Of a DNA stretch of 64,000 nucleotides, positions 1 through 11,233 are shown one piece after another. Below the pieces are notes generated by a model, which worked only from the letters and a program-made list of their open reading frames with translations, was not told where the DNA came from and made no database searches. How positions within the stretch are numbered: the first letter of the stretch is position 1; every line of letters starts with the position of its first letter. Location of the stretch: contig JAJTTP010000034.1 in the NCBI GenBank assembly GCA_023313575.1, positions 62,001-126,000 on the forward strand. Reading direction: 5' to 3'. The translations under genes and the position numbers were made by a program. The stretch is from Eutypella sp. D-1 (lineage: Eukaryota; Ascomycota; Sordariomycetes; Xylariales; Diatrypaceae).

Positions 1-1543
1 TGTATATAAATAGCTGGCTACGATAGATATGGTATGGAGTGTGCTATCAGCACGGACCTGATGAGCCACTTAACCTGTGCACAGAGTATGTGGACTGAAA
101 TACGCCCGTATCTAAGCAAATGGAACCGATAGGAAGGGATAAGACGAACACAGATCGCCCTGCATGTAAAATCCACCTACCGTTCCCAATTACGTGGGCG
201 ATTTTTCAGCTGCAAAGGCACAGACAGGTAAGTAACTATGGACTCTTCTTCTTCTAATGATCTGTTTAATCTTGGCTACCTAGCTGTGAGGCCTCTCGCT
301 CTCGACCTCACATCTCCTTGGGACGACGGGGACTTGATCGCTGCGGATTGAAGGTTCTGGTTGCATTTTAGTAGAGACCCTCTACCAGCCTAGTACCCAC
401 TGCACTGACTAGTATCGGTGCTTGCTTATAGCGTCTTTTATATAGCCCCCACTCCCACACGCCCTATAGCCAGACTAGTCTAACCCCAAGACCCTTTGTA
501 GATGTAGATGGGGCAGAACATAGCATTATCTACACACCAACAGCCCTAGAGAGAGATATAGGTCGAGTAGAATCCAAGTATTGATTATGTCTGTCTATAT
601 GTACCAGCTACTGTGGCCTTTGCATATATATTCAAAAGGCCCAGTCTGACTTGCTGGGAGCCGAACCGAGTTCTAAAATGGCTGTAGACCGGTGCAAGTG
701 AACAATTGCCCATGCATCTGCGCAGCACCCAGTACAGTACACACGACATGAGGGAATATCTTTCTGCGGAGGCAGCCAGTCAGTCGCGCCATAATCCGCA
801 GCCAAGGACCACGACGCGAACAGCTGCAGGAAACAGGTATTTTGGCTGGTTAAGCCTGGCTACCCCGATCACGTATTAGTACGAATCCGGCACAGGCAAC
901 GCCGCCAGCCACACACGGCCCCAGCAAGGGCGCTTGTGGGGGGGTGTAAGACCCAATGACGTATTAGAGTTACCCTGACGTCTTTATCGATTGCGCATCT
1001 TGGCAGGGGCCCGGTTTGTGCTAGGGACTTTGGGACTTGACTATTGTTTACTGGCCTACCTGACTCTCCCTGTTGCCTGTCAACTATGTTCTTGTACGAA
1101 TGCTACCATGGCTTGTGATCAAGTTACGGGCTGCGTAGGGCCAGGCTAGGCTCGTAACTTGGTTGGATGGCTGGCTGATCCTATCTAGGTAGGTTGTAAG
1201 TTAACTCGGCGTCGCGGGGATGGGTTCGACGTTCGGGCTATCTGAGTAATGTACTAAGGGAACGAACGCATCATGAGTAAGGATGCTTCCATGGAAGACA
1301 ATGAATCCGTCCCGTCCGGGGTACGTCATCCCCCCTCTTAATGAATCGGGAGGACAAGCGTCTTTGTCGAGTATATATTATAGCCAACCCCCCACCTTCG
1401 ACCCTGTACTAGATTGATTTCCTCTCCCTGCTTCACTTCCAAGGAAACCATCGACGCATAAACTCCCATATCTAATCCACCAGCAAAGTTCCCCCCCCCC
1501 CCGTCCTTACACATATCACAAGAACTCACTACCAACCACTATA
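1..1543. other. Gene-free 5' part of window
   Basis: No convincing coding region on either strand. It holds an uninterrupted run of 12 C at 1491-1502, about 40 bp before the first start codon, which is probably promoter or 5' UTR of the gene at 1544. Confidence 0.5.
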
Positions 1544-1927
1544 ATGGATCAAATTAAGAACGCTCTCAGCGGAAACAGCTCCAAGGAGCAAAAGCCAGCG
1601 AACGCCCAGTCTGGCCAGAGCCAGGACTACGGCGACAAGGGTAAGCAACGCAACTCCCCCTACTTCGCCCGCGAAGTCAAAGCTCGCAGCGGATCGCTAA
1701 CGTCCGAGGACAGCCTTCAAGACGGTCAGCGACAAAGCTGGCTGGGGCCTGAAGGATTCACAGCGGGAGACCATCACGGACTTCGGCCGTAACGCCTACG
1801 AGAAGGCCACCGGGTAAGCAAGCAGTGCCACCATATAGAGCAGTCTCTTAGATGTCGAGGACAATTCGCTGACGCTATTACTTTCCACCCCTGCAGGAAG
1901 AAGGTCGACCCGAAGTACTCCAACTAG
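1544..1927 (+). CDS. Small hydrophilic fungal protein, 75 aa
   Basis: Three exons: 1544-1640, 1714-1813, 1897-1927. Both introns start GTAAGC; the first has a GCTAAC branch point and the second ends CTGCAG. The spliced product begins MDQIKNALSGN, has a Gln/Ser-rich linker, then DYGDKAFKTVSDKAGWG and ends YEKATGKKVDPKYSN. Many filamentous ascomycetes have small hydrophilic proteins of this shape (MDxIKNxLSGN at the start, YEKATGKKVDPK at the end). I know of no assigned molecular function; a stress-induced, Hsp12-like behaviour is only a guess. There is no signal peptide or membrane segment, so it should be cytosolic. Without splicing the reading frame becomes nonsense after residue 32, so the exon model matters. 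Confidence 0.82.
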
Positions 1928-2313
1928 GGTGTATGAATTTAACCTCGTTAATCGACAAATTGGAATAATATAATCGTTACAGACCCATCGCTTCACCTGT
2001 CCAGCAACTCTGTAGTTGTGAATCATGTAAAAGTGGAGGGTTTTACAAGAAGCCGCCGATTAAACGCAGGTGGGTACCTAGCTCTAGGTACCGGATACTT
2101 TGTATTGAATCATCACTTTAGTGAGCGCGCCAAGACAACGCTAAGAAAAGGGGGAGGGGCAGCGTGTAATTTGTGTAACCACTTCCCCTTGCCCCCTATT
2201 AGTTGAATCGCTCCTCCTCTATCTACCTAGTAGGTCGGAAAGATGCTTGAAAAGACCAAAACCGTGATGACCAAAAACTCATCCGCTACATAGTTATCGT
2301 CGCTCAATGCCAG
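1928..2313. other. Convergent intergenic region
   Basis: Space between the 3' ends of the 75-aa protein gene and the secreted protein gene on the minus strand. No coding signal seen. Confidence 0.4.
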
Positions 2314-3977
2314 CTATTTCCCGCCCGTGAACTCAAACACCAAACAGCCGACTTGCGTTTTCCCGCCGACGCCACCGTTAGCACCTAGAAGACAATACCG
2401 GTTAGCAATGCACTTTGTATCATAGCGTACGGGGATGGGCAATGGGTTATTAGAAACCGACATTTGGTGAAGTCCTCTCTAACGAGCAGTTCCCCCGTGA
2501 CCGGGTCGGACGACCCGAGCGGAGCCCGGTAGCTCTGCCTATCGACGGTGGTGACGCAGCCCTCCAGCCAAGACGCCGAGTATCGGTACGAGACGCCATC
2601 GCTAGCGGTATTGAGTTCGATAGGGGTCGACCCGGGGCTCAGGTACTCGTCCACGACATCTAGTTCGCTGAACTGGGCCGAAAACGCGCCCTGGGACCCT
2701 GAGCTGATATCCGCGTGGCCGGGGAAGTCGGCTTCGTCATGGCAGACAATGGGGCTTCGCTCCAGAGGCATTGGCGGGGGGGTTGGAGTCTCTGTCTCTG
2801 ACGACGAAGTCGGGGATGTTGTGGTGGGTGGCGATGTTGATGTTGTGGAAACTGACGAGGAAATGATGGAATTGGATGTGGTGACTGAAGAACTGGAAGT
2901 GGGTGATGTCGTCCCAGTCAACATAGTGTTGGAAGTAGTAGAAGTAGTAGAAGTAGTAGAAGTAGAAGAAGGAGCAGCAGAATTAGCGGAAGAGGTGCCA
3001 AATAACTCGTCAATTTGAGACTGCGCATATTCCGCCGCCTCGTCGTCCTCGCTCGCACTCTCTTCAGTGCTTTTCCAGACTTCCCAGACTACCACGGGCA
3101 TGGTAGAGATGGCAGATCTCGAACTAGTAGACGACGTTGTGCTGCTTGTTGTGGTGCTGGCTTGCGTTGTCTGTTCGCTCTTAGTCAGTATACACGTCCT
3201 TCCTTCAGCAGTATCAGCTCTGGTGCAAGACTTACGCTAGGAGTTGTAGTTGTGGTACTCGTAGTAGTCGGAGTCGTGGTCGTTGGATCTGTGGTTGTTG
3301 GACTCGTGGTTGTCGGACCATCCACCTCTGTTGGATTACCATCACTTCCTATTTTAATTCTACGCCGCCTTTAGTGTCAGCCTTCCATTCAGTAGATCTA
3401 ACCCTACCATCTTGCCACATGAACAGGGACTGGGGAGGCCTCACGTCGGAAAATTTGGGACCGGTCTAGCAAGAGGTGAACGTCAGTGCCGTGATGATGC
3501 GGAAAAGTGAGGAAACCAGAGCGCTTCTTACGGATTAGGAGGAGGAGGGTAGATCCCTGGAACAGCGGGAATTCCAAATAGGATAAGCCCAGAGCCAGAG
3601 CCAGGCGGGCAGAAAAAGCACCCATGAAGCACAGGAACTTCAGTTCCGTCAATATTCGTATGCGTGTTGGTGGTAACCGAAGTCACCTCGGATATGTAAA
3701 CGGCCGTTGGCGGAGGGAACGTGGTCAAGGGCGGGAGTAGGGGCTCATCTATTAATGAGGATGAGGATGTAGATGTTGTAGAAGAAGATGATGTCGAAGA
3801 ATATGATGAGGGTATCGTGGTGTTTGTGAAGCGGGGCATCAATGGGTAGTCTCTTGCTGACCGTGCAAATTCAATATGAACCTCATGCACCTGGCTGGGA
3901 AAGTAGTCTTCACTACACGAGACCGAAACCCCTAAGAGAAGAACAGACAGAATCCGCGAGCCCATGATGCCTCTCAT
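2314..3977 (-). CDS. Secreted Ser/Thr/Pro-rich protein with chitinase-type C-terminal domain
   Basis: Model of five exons on the minus strand: 3977-3532, 3439-3408, 3348-3236, 3170-2462, 2384-2314, giving 456 aa. It begins with a signal peptide (MRGIMGSRILSVLLLGVSVSC). Two mucin-like tracts follow, with poly-Ser/Thr near residue 60 and Pro-Thr-Thr repeats about 165-200, then an acidic and Thr-rich segment. The C-terminus reads SYRYSASWLEGC ... FTKCANGGVGGKTQVGCL, the Cys/Gly domain that closes many fungal GH18 chitinases and related secreted proteins. No GH18 catalytic domain or LysM is present. The last exon lies beyond the stop of the long ORF and is reached through a GTCGGT donor and TTCTAG acceptor. 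The tiny second exon uses a weak GAG acceptor and is the least certain part. Probably a wall-bound or secreted O-glycosylated protein. Confidence 0.68.
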
Positions 3978-5215
3978 TGTGTATATGGTTGCGCGATAAC
4001 GCGTGCTTGCAAATGTGGGAGTTCTGTTTCTTCTTCGAGGGGTCGTTTGGAGACAGCGCAGGAGAGACGTTTCCTTTTACTGGGAAATCAGATGAGTTAT
4101 TTCACCAGTGAACCATCTCATGAATTACAAGGAGGACAGAATTTGGAGCCTCGATAACTTCGCGTTATGACATCGAGGCCGATGCCAGTTAGGCGGCCAG
4201 GCGGTTGGGACTTCAGCTTCCAACAGGGCTTTGGCGCCGCACCCTTACATTATTACACACATCTCACCAGTATTTCTTTATTTAGAAGTGGTTACAACGC
4301 TTACTGCTCATGGTTACCAGTGAGTTGCCTCTGTATGATACGGTTGGTGATATTATTTTATATAACTTTGGATACTATTAACAGGTTCTAGTCCTGTGCC
4401 TACCTCTTGATGTGGTCTTGGTATCATTGGGCACTCCTCGGGCTTTCAGCCGTGGGACCCCGGACAAAATGCAACCTTACCAGGGGAGTGTCAGACAACG
4501 CCGCACGGCCAATGCGCATTCAAATCACGGAAGTGCGACGACAAGAGGCTTTCAAAATGCAGTAGCAAGGATCTAAACGCTGAGAGGTCTTATTGAGGCT
4601 TGCACAAAGTCAGTTGGTGGCGTAAAGTGAATCTGTAACTCATGGGTTGGGGGCTAAATGATCTCTAAAGCGTCGTACTGGCAGGCGTTCGCCATTGCTT
4701 CCATGATAGTGCGCAGTGGAGGGTAGCATAACGAGCACCATAGTGTTCGGGCCGAGCTTCGCCGCAGATTCTAGTTTCGGTTCATGGTCTCCCTACACAT
4801 GACATGGAAAGCACACCCACAAAATGGAAAAGGGGCGGTTTTGGCACGGCCTGGCCTGTCCAGTTGGCCAACAAGGGATGTGGGATTCGCAGTCAATTGG
4901 TAGCAGTTGGATATCCTAAAATTATGAGTAGACGTAAGATTCAGGGGATGGATCCTCATGTTGGCCGATATTGCAACCCGAGTCCAAGCCTGTCGAGAGC
5001 CCTGCAGCGTACGAAAAGCGTTCTCATATACGCCTCTCGACACTGGCTGGATGGTTTCTTTATTATCCTGTCTTCTTACGCCGGGTCTCGAGATCTTCTT
5101 AATCCTGATATGTTGTCGCAAAGACGGATTCTCACTTGAAGAAGTTCGGTCATACTATCTAGACTTGAAATTATTTACGAAATCTGGTCTTGTTAGCACA
5201 AGCTTAATATATCCA
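3978..5215. other. Divergent intergenic region
   Basis: Upstream region shared by the minus-strand secreted protein gene and the plus-strand metallopeptidase-like gene. Overlapping ORFs on both strands at 4771-5139 show no domain or signal and look like chance. Confidence 0.4.
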
Positions 5216-6651
5216 ATGTTGCCGTCCCTATCGTCTTCTGCCACTCAGCTGGTACATATTCTCTTTGTTCTATACTCGCTCGCGCCCAGCGCCCATGGTG
5301 CAATAACCGACGTCTTCCACGTAAAAGAAGGCACTACCAAGGGCGGATGCGACGGGAAGAACACCGCGGGTTGGTTTGCGGACGTGGAGACACTCATCAA
5401 TTCAGCGGAGACCGGCGCCGCAGCTACGGACCAAGACAGCCGCAAATACCTCCAGACATTCTTCAGCATCGGGCCTAACGATAACGCTGATCAGGCCGGA
5501 GGTTGGTTTCTTTTGCTAGTAGTATTTTCATTTTGCACAGTTCGAGTCTGGCTCTGTTTCATTCGCTTGCCCTTTCTTCACCCATTGCAATTCAGACCGT
5601 CTCTAATTCATGTCCTGAATGTGTAGGTCCCATTCATGAAGTGAAATTGGTGATCAATGGCGATAACCCCCCTCCTGGTGGAAAGCCATGGCTCTTCTGT
5701 GGTAGCGACTGGCTTGAAGGTTAGTGATGGCACAGGCGTTGCTCCCTACGCATCATCCACCGCACCCCTGGGTTAGGTTTGCTAACTAGATCAAATATAG
5801 AGCTAAAATTGACGGACGTGGCGTACGATCCGGAGACAGGGCAGAAGTTCACCGATGGGACGAAAGTCCAAGATATCTTTACAGTAGTTCCCAACCAGTG
5901 TACGTGAGCTCCCAATCCCCATCCCCTAGTATTCCCGATCACGAAGTAAACAAGTCAGCGTCAGGATATTATTGCTTTTGAACTCCTCTTTTCCTTCACA
6001 TCGCTCTGACGTTCTCCAAACTTAGCTCTCTTCTGGTCGGACGATCTTCAACAATACCTGCAAGCTGATCCTGGCGACTACTGCTCGGAGAAAGCCCATC
6101 TCGCCGCCACCCAAGACCAAACACGCCCTAGCACCGTCACGTTATGCATAGATAACTTTCCAAGCAACCAGGGAGACACGTTGGCCGCTATCCCAGAGGT
6201 TAGCGCTGAAAAGGAGTCTGTGTCCGCCTTACAAGTTCACTCGTTGACCCTCTTTCATGAGATGTTTCACCTGTCCTTAGGGACGCATAATACACCAGAT
6301 GCCGGTTGTAAGTCTCGACAAACCATCCAGGCTTAATAAAGGCTCCTTGTTAGTTGGATTAGCTGTGATTGTGCTGACTGCTCGTGTCCCTCAGATAACT
6401 TGAACTCTATTGTGAGGTATGGGACCAAGAAGGCTGTGACGAACCCGGAATCGTTCACGTTCTATGCTCTAGCGTATTATCTTGGGCAGAACACGCAATA
6501 CACGTTTGCCGCCTCTAAATCCGCGAAGAAGCCGACCTTGCCCAGAAGGCGGCACATCTATGATAGTTCCGACAGCGGCTCAAAGAGAAATTTTCTTGTC
6601 GCTTTCCAGCCAGTGAAAAGGGACTTGGCGGAGAATTCCTGGGTAGCTTAA
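5216..6651 (+). CDS. Secreted zinc metallopeptidase-like protein (M35-like)
   Basis: Five exons: 5216-5501, 5627-5719, 5801-5899, 6026-6307, 6395-6651, giving 338 aa. Every junction is phase 1 with GT/AG borders. The N-terminus is a signal peptide ending near APSAHG. Residues about 130-240 hold paired Cys, and the zinc-binding motif HEMFH lies near residue 236 in SLTLFHEMFHLSLGTH. Downstream come a YG dipeptide and NPESFTFYALAYYL, which resemble the region after HExxH in deuterolysin and lysine-specific metallo-endopeptidases. The classical aspzincin GTxxDxYG third ligand is not obvious: the sequence before YG is LNSIVR. The enzyme may use another Asp, such as that in TPDAG, or may be inactive. 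Start chosen because the ATG leads directly into the signal peptide. Extracellular proteolysis is inferred. Confidence 0.75.
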
Positions 6652-6991
6652 GTAGATTGATTCTGCGGTTTAAGGTCATTTCTTCACTTCACCGCCTGGA
6701 ATGCTCGTGTAAATTTAAAAGTATTGGATACATTTCTCCCTAGAATTTATTCACTGCAAATAGGATGAATGCCCTGGAATTGCACGTTAGGTGAACGCCC
6801 TGTGATACTGTGACTCTAGCACACATACTATGTGGGGCACCTTGACCCCCCTTTCCCCTTTCACCTAGGACAGTCATGTTCTTACATTTCTTAAACTTTC
6901 CTTTGCCGTGATATCTCCACGTACGCAGTGTCGCCCATTAAGCTCAACAACCCTTATATTCCTGCTATTCCAGAGGGGCGCTAGATGATCA
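6652..6991. other. Convergent intergenic region
   Basis: Between the converging 3' ends of the metallopeptidase-like gene and the next minus-strand gene. No gene seen. Confidence 0.4.
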
Positions 6992-7843
6992 TCACATGGT
7001 TTTCGGCACCTTCTTGAAATCCACATGATAATCTTCCCAGCCTAGGGCACCTAAGTGTCTCAGGTCGTGCTCAAATACCTCGGTCGCGAGCGGCGGCGGC
7101 AGCGGAGGCCGCTTTATTCTCCTCTGAGTACTCTTGAATCTCTTCTCCGCTTTCGTGTTCTTCCAGTAGTGTATCCACAGGCATGCGGACGCCTTCCGGC
7201 CCTCCCAGGTGACGAACTCAGACGCTTGGCCACCGTCGTCGCTGCTCTCTTTCTCTTCCTTATCTTCCTTTTTCTCCTCTCTCGACTCTCCGATCACCCA
7301 ACCGCGCGCGGGTACACCCCTGTACGGCGACAAGTGGGCCAGTTCTGAGCCGATTCCGAGACCGACGGTCAAAACCAACCCCTTGAGTCTCATTACCCTC
7401 TCGCGCACATTACCGTTGCCCGCGGGGTGGAAGTAGACGGTGCGCACCTCGGTGTTAGACCCGAAATTCGCCCAAAAGGGTTCCTTCTCAAAGTCAACTT
7501 TACGCGTAATGACAGGAATTTCGCGCTGCTTTTGTTGTTGGTGCGATGGCTCCATATCCCCAACTACCTCCCCGGTGTCAGCGACGGCCGCTGTAATGTT
7601 GGCCAGCAGCTGACGCCACCCTGAGGGCGACGCGGCGAACGCGTCGCAGGCGGCACCCGAGTTCCATGCGACCACCAGGACACACTGGTCGGGTGACTCG
7701 GCGACACGCCCGTAGAAGGCGTTACGGTAGTCGGCGCTTTGGGCGATGAGTGGCTTAAAAATGGATGTGTCCAAAGCCCGGCTGTTGTCCGGCGGGGGTG
7801 GGGCCTGGAATCGGGTCCAGGTGGAGACAGGCTTGTCGCTCAT
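6992..7843 (-). CDS. Hypothetical intronless protein, possibly ABM/dimeric barrel fold
   Basis: Single exon of 283 aa. The frame extends four codons further upstream only to a TTG, so the ATG of MSDKPVSTW is the likely start. There is no signal peptide or membrane span. Residues about 35-75 (RNAFYGRVAESPDQCVLVVAWNS then CDAFAASPSGWRQLL) resemble half of a ferredoxin-like ABM-type barrel, where strand plus helix precede a variable loop. A second such unit, with a low-complexity Glu/Lys insertion at about 185-200, may occupy the C-terminal half. Proteins of this look are common in filamentous fungi and mostly uncharacterised. The fold is inferred from pattern only; no catalytic residue can be named. 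Confidence 0.68.
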   Translation of the reverse strand: MSDKPVSTWTRFQAPPPPDNSRALDTSIFKPLIAQSADYRNAFYGRVAESPDQCVLVVAWNSGAACDAFAASPSGWRQLLANITAAVADTGEVVGDMEPSHQQQKQREIPVITRKVDFEKEPFWANFGSNTEVRTVYFHPAGNGNVRERVMRLKGLVLTVGLGIGSELAHLSPYRGVPARGWVIGESREEKKEDKEEKESSDDGGQASEFVTWEGRKASACLWIHYWKNTKAEKRFKSTQRRIKRPPLPPPLATEVFEHDLRHLGALGWEDYHVDFKKVPKTM

Positions 7844-8491
7844 TGCTTTATTCAATACCTTGACTATTTGGCGGACGGGAAAGGGTAATCTAATGAATGA
7901 TTAGGGATCATATGTTCTTTTCGCTTCTGGTGTGCGAGCTGTTACTTGCGGTAGTATGAGGCCGGGCTTATTATAGTGCGGGCGAAAATTTATAGCCTAC
8001 AGTACGAAGTACCTGAAGAGACTACTTATAACACTTCGGTAAGCATTCATGTGCCTAGTTAGGTGTGTACTTAGGCGATCAAGTCAGCCGGGGTTGCACC
8101 CACCCCCTATTTAGCCTGCTGCCTTACTTGTTGGGTTGCATGGCTGAGGCGCAGGTAATTTTGATAACTGCTTTGCTCACGGTACACTGCGGAATAGGTA
8201 GCCCGGACTTATTCTCTGTGCCTCCAGGTTCTTTCGCAGTGCTAATCGTAAAACGCTCGGTATAACTAGTCCCTGGCCAATCAATTGGCGCGTATAGGGT
8301 GAGCTATCTGACCTGTAGGTCTCAGGTACGGTTCCCGCTCGAGTCGTCCTGCCTGGCCATGGCGGACCTGCTCGTGAGAGAATTTTACCAAATATCTCCT
8401 TATAGCCCATTGCCTTTCCAAGTCGATTTATAATCAACAAATGCATGGTTTTAATTTGATAAAAACTCATTTTTTCTATCTAATCTAGCTT
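7844..8491. other. Intergenic region
   Basis: Promoter side of the 283-aa gene and 3' side of the first HET gene. Nothing else recognised. Confidence 0.35.
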
Positions 8492-10711
8492 TCACTCGAT
8501 GAAATAATCCGTATCCGATTGGACCAAGCCCATCACCCTAACTATATCCTTAAACGTACTCATGGCTTTCCATCCATTCACAAAATCGTCCCCCTCCTGC
8601 ATTATCCACGTACCAGACAGTTCATCATTGCGTAAAGAAGCTTTACCGATTCTCTCCCAAGTCTTCGTTCCTTCCCGGCTTGTTCCTTTCCGTTTCACGA
8701 TAAGAAACATGGAGCTGTGTGGATCGTCCATATCGCAATAGATTAGCAAAACGCCAACCCCCTTGACTGCGTACAGTTCCTCAAACGTGTCACTCGTAGC
8801 TGACAACGACTTGGCAGTCAATATCTTTAAGAAAATCCCTCTCGTATCCTTGACTATATATGGCTTCACGATCCGTAAAGTCGAGAACTGTTCAAAGCTC
8901 CATGTCTCTTCTACTGCTATCTCTACACTGGCCTCCACACGGCCATTCCCAATCCTGGGAATGAGTTTGAGCCTGGGAGAATAGACACTGTAGACTCGGT
9001 CACGTGATGAGAAAGAATATATACCTTTCATATATCTTGGTCCCCAATTGGCTGCGTTAGTCCATCCAGCCCATGACCAAGATGGGAGATGGTGGCGGCG
9101 GTAATGGGAGCCTATGAAGTGGGGATCCCAGCGGGATAAAGCATAGGCAAAGGCTGCATTCAAATCCAAGCTCGGTATCGTGGCGATTGGTAAACCTAGA
9201 ATGAATCTAATATTGTTTCCTGCTCTTGCCCTATGCATTTGCATAATGCCCTTAAACGCGTTCAGGGAGTCATTGTCATTCGTGAGACGACGGCCACTAT
9301 ATTCCTTAATGTCCTGTAGAATCTCCGCGTATATGGTCTTGATGATGTTCGTATCAGCTTCGGGGCCCCGAGTAAAGTTCAATGGCGCCTGGTGGTCAGT
9401 TTGTTGCAACCGTTGAATGTTGCCTCTGCTAGTGCGATCAAAGACCCCGGCTCCCATCCATTGTCCGTGCTGTGCCATATCCGGCAGATGTGATATCTCT
9501 GCAGGGATATGCAGACTCTCACTTGCATGCATGCTACAGCAGTTCCAGTAAAGTTGGCTGTCGGTAAAGACCAAGACTCTCCTGGAAAGTAGAGCTTCTT
9601 GAAATGTCCACCCTCTTCTAGACCAGTTTGAGGCCCTGATTGCACGCGCCGCGTTTGGAACCGTCACCAAAGTTACATCTCCTAACTGTAAGCTTTGCTG
9701 TACCGTTCGCGCTAGTTTATTCGAACAACCAGGGGTTGACACCCCCGAGAGGCCATCGAAATCATCAACGGCAGCAACTAAAGTCACCTCGGCTTGCTGG
9801 AATATCAAGTGCATATTCGAGATCTGGTGCGCCTTTTCAGCATCATTGGTTTGGTCGATGCAGAAGCGATCTATCCATAGATATTTGTACCCCAGCTGTC
9901 TCGTAACTTCCATTGCATGTGATACCACATCTGGCCATCCATTAGATGGCTGTGGGCTTGCTGCCCAGACGTAGCTCAATGCGACATAGTCGACATCCAG
10001 GGTGCTTGATTCAACAGTGAATGGATCTGAATAACAATTGATAAGTCGAAATCCTAGTAACTCCACGTTGGGTCCGGGCCGAGAACAGCGTCGTATATGA
10101 TTGGATCTACAGAAATCCAGCCATCCCTTCGGGACACGAAAATCAAGCCATTCGGGTACGATCCTGCCCCAGATTCCAGCACAAGCCCGGTTATCGACCC
10201 TTTCATCTAGGTTAAGAGCGCGAAAGATGGATAAATCGTTCGTCTCTACAGGTAGGAAGTCTCGATGGCTTAGGCGTTCCAGTTCGTCCTCTGTGACGGA
10301 GATGAAAGCCCTGTCGATATAGTGGGGTTCGCTTAATTTCGTATGGAATCCGGCAGGCAATTCCGATGCATCAAGTGTGTACCGACAGAGACGAGTAGAC
10401 GAGCAAACCGTTATATGATTAAAGGGATGGCCACTTAGGTGTCCTCGTTGTGTGATAATACGATGGAAAAATTTGCATACAAAGCATTCCTGCCCTCCGC
10501 GGTGGAATATCCCTTCATTTTCTACTCGAAGAAGTATGGTAGGATGGACGAGTTGGTCCTCGAGCACCTGCTCTGCGTTCTTCATATAGCCCCAATCGTC
10601 AAGCGGAGGCATAGATGGAAAGGTTCTCGTAAAAAGCTCATCAGCCGTAGCAAACAAGTTTAGAAGGTCTATTTTTGAGCATCGGCTGCACATGGAGGAC
10701 TCTAGAGCCAT
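8492..10711 (-). CDS. HET-domain (heterokaryon incompatibility) protein 1
   Basis: Intronless, 739 aa. The HET domain lies at about residues 240-385 with its three conserved blocks: YVALSYVWA (242-250), LWIDRFCIDQ (278-287) and WSRRGWTFQEALLSRRVLVF (363-382). The N-terminal CSRC and CFVC pairs in a helical region are usual for this family. HET domains act in fungal non-self recognition and programmed cell death of fused hyphae; related to TIR domains, they probably signal by self-association. No NACHT, WD40 or ankyrin repeat partner is fused here, so this is the common stand-alone type. The C-terminal half has no domain I recognise. A second HET gene in the same orientation lies 1.1 kb upstream, and both share a 56-bp upstream element. 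Confidence 0.92.
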   Translation of the reverse strand: MALESSMCSRCSKIDLLNLFATADELFTRTFPSMPPLDDWGYMKNAEQVLEDQLVHPTILLRVENEGIFHRGGQECFVCKFFHRIITQRGHLSGHPFNHITVCSSTRLCRYTLDASELPAGFHTKLSEPHYIDRAFISVTEDELERLSHRDFLPVETNDLSIFRALNLDERVDNRACAGIWGRIVPEWLDFRVPKGWLDFCRSNHIRRCSRPGPNVELLGFRLINCYSDPFTVESSTLDVDYVALSYVWAASPQPSNGWPDVVSHAMEVTRQLGYKYLWIDRFCIDQTNDAEKAHQISNMHLIFQQAEVTLVAAVDDFDGLSGVSTPGCSNKLARTVQQSLQLGDVTLVTVPNAARAIRASNWSRRGWTFQEALLSRRVLVFTDSQLYWNCCSMHASESLHIPAEISHLPDMAQHGQWMGAGVFDRTSRGNIQRLQQTDHQAPLNFTRGPEADTNIIKTIYAEILQDIKEYSGRRLTNDNDSLNAFKGIMQMHRARAGNNIRFILGLPIATIPSLDLNAAFAYALSRWDPHFIGSHYRRHHLPSWSWAGWTNAANWGPRYMKGIYSFSSRDRVYSVYSPRLKLIPRIGNGRVEASVEIAVEETWSFEQFSTLRIVKPYIVKDTRGIFLKILTAKSLSATSDTFEELYAVKGVGVLLIYCDMDDPHSSMFLIVKRKGTSREGTKTWERIGKASLRNDELSGTWIMQEGDDFVNGWKAMSTFKDIVRVMGLVQSDTDYFIE

Positions 10712-11066
10712 CGTAAAATTGGTTGTGTTTCTATGTGTCTAGCGGGTAAATTGTAAAGCCCAGGTGCAGGAGTTGTCGCGCCAAAAAACGGCGCCGTTAA
10801 TTGCGCTATTGCAATAATGGTATATATTGGTTGCGACAGGAGTGAAGGATAGAAAAACTGATGCAGTGAATTAAATAAGATGGTCAAATAATATGATGAC
10901 GGGCAGTGACTGAAGAAGCATAAGTGATAAGGCCAATGAACCTGTATTCATCGTTATCACTAACACTGCGAAACTGGTCGATGGACGACCGTCCGCAAGT
11001 CAGTGTGTGCAGTGGTGTCAGCAAAGATGATGTAAGGAGAAGAAACTAAATACGCATTTCCGTTCA

Positions 11067-11122
11067 GTACACAGCCACTTGATATAGTCCATTTGATTTA
11101 AAAGTCACCAATGGTATTATCA
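11067..11122. repeat. 56-bp element, copy 1 (upstream of HET gene 1)
   Basis: Aligns without gaps to 14315-14370, starting with the shared GTACACAGCC and containing the shared core GATTTAAAAG. Most of the dozen or so differences are transitions, and most leave T or A in this copy where the other has C or G, as repeat-induced point mutation would do. It lies about 355 bp upstream of the HET gene 1 start. Confidence 0.6.
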
Positions 11123-11233
11123 CACTCACTCCAGAATAACTCCACAGATAAAATCACGTGTAATTAGCGATCGCTTAGTCTCTTGTTAGTAACCTGATTG
11201 GTTCCAAGAAGATGGTATTGATGGTGGTAATGA

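Noticed and set aside
2548..3018. Plus-strand Val/Glu-rich ORF
   Set aside because: Shadow of the Thr/Ser/Pro-rich repeats of the secreted protein on the other strand.
4771..5139. Overlapping ORFs on both strands
   Set aside because: Neither has features of a protein family, and they lie in the promoter of the metallopeptidase-like gene.
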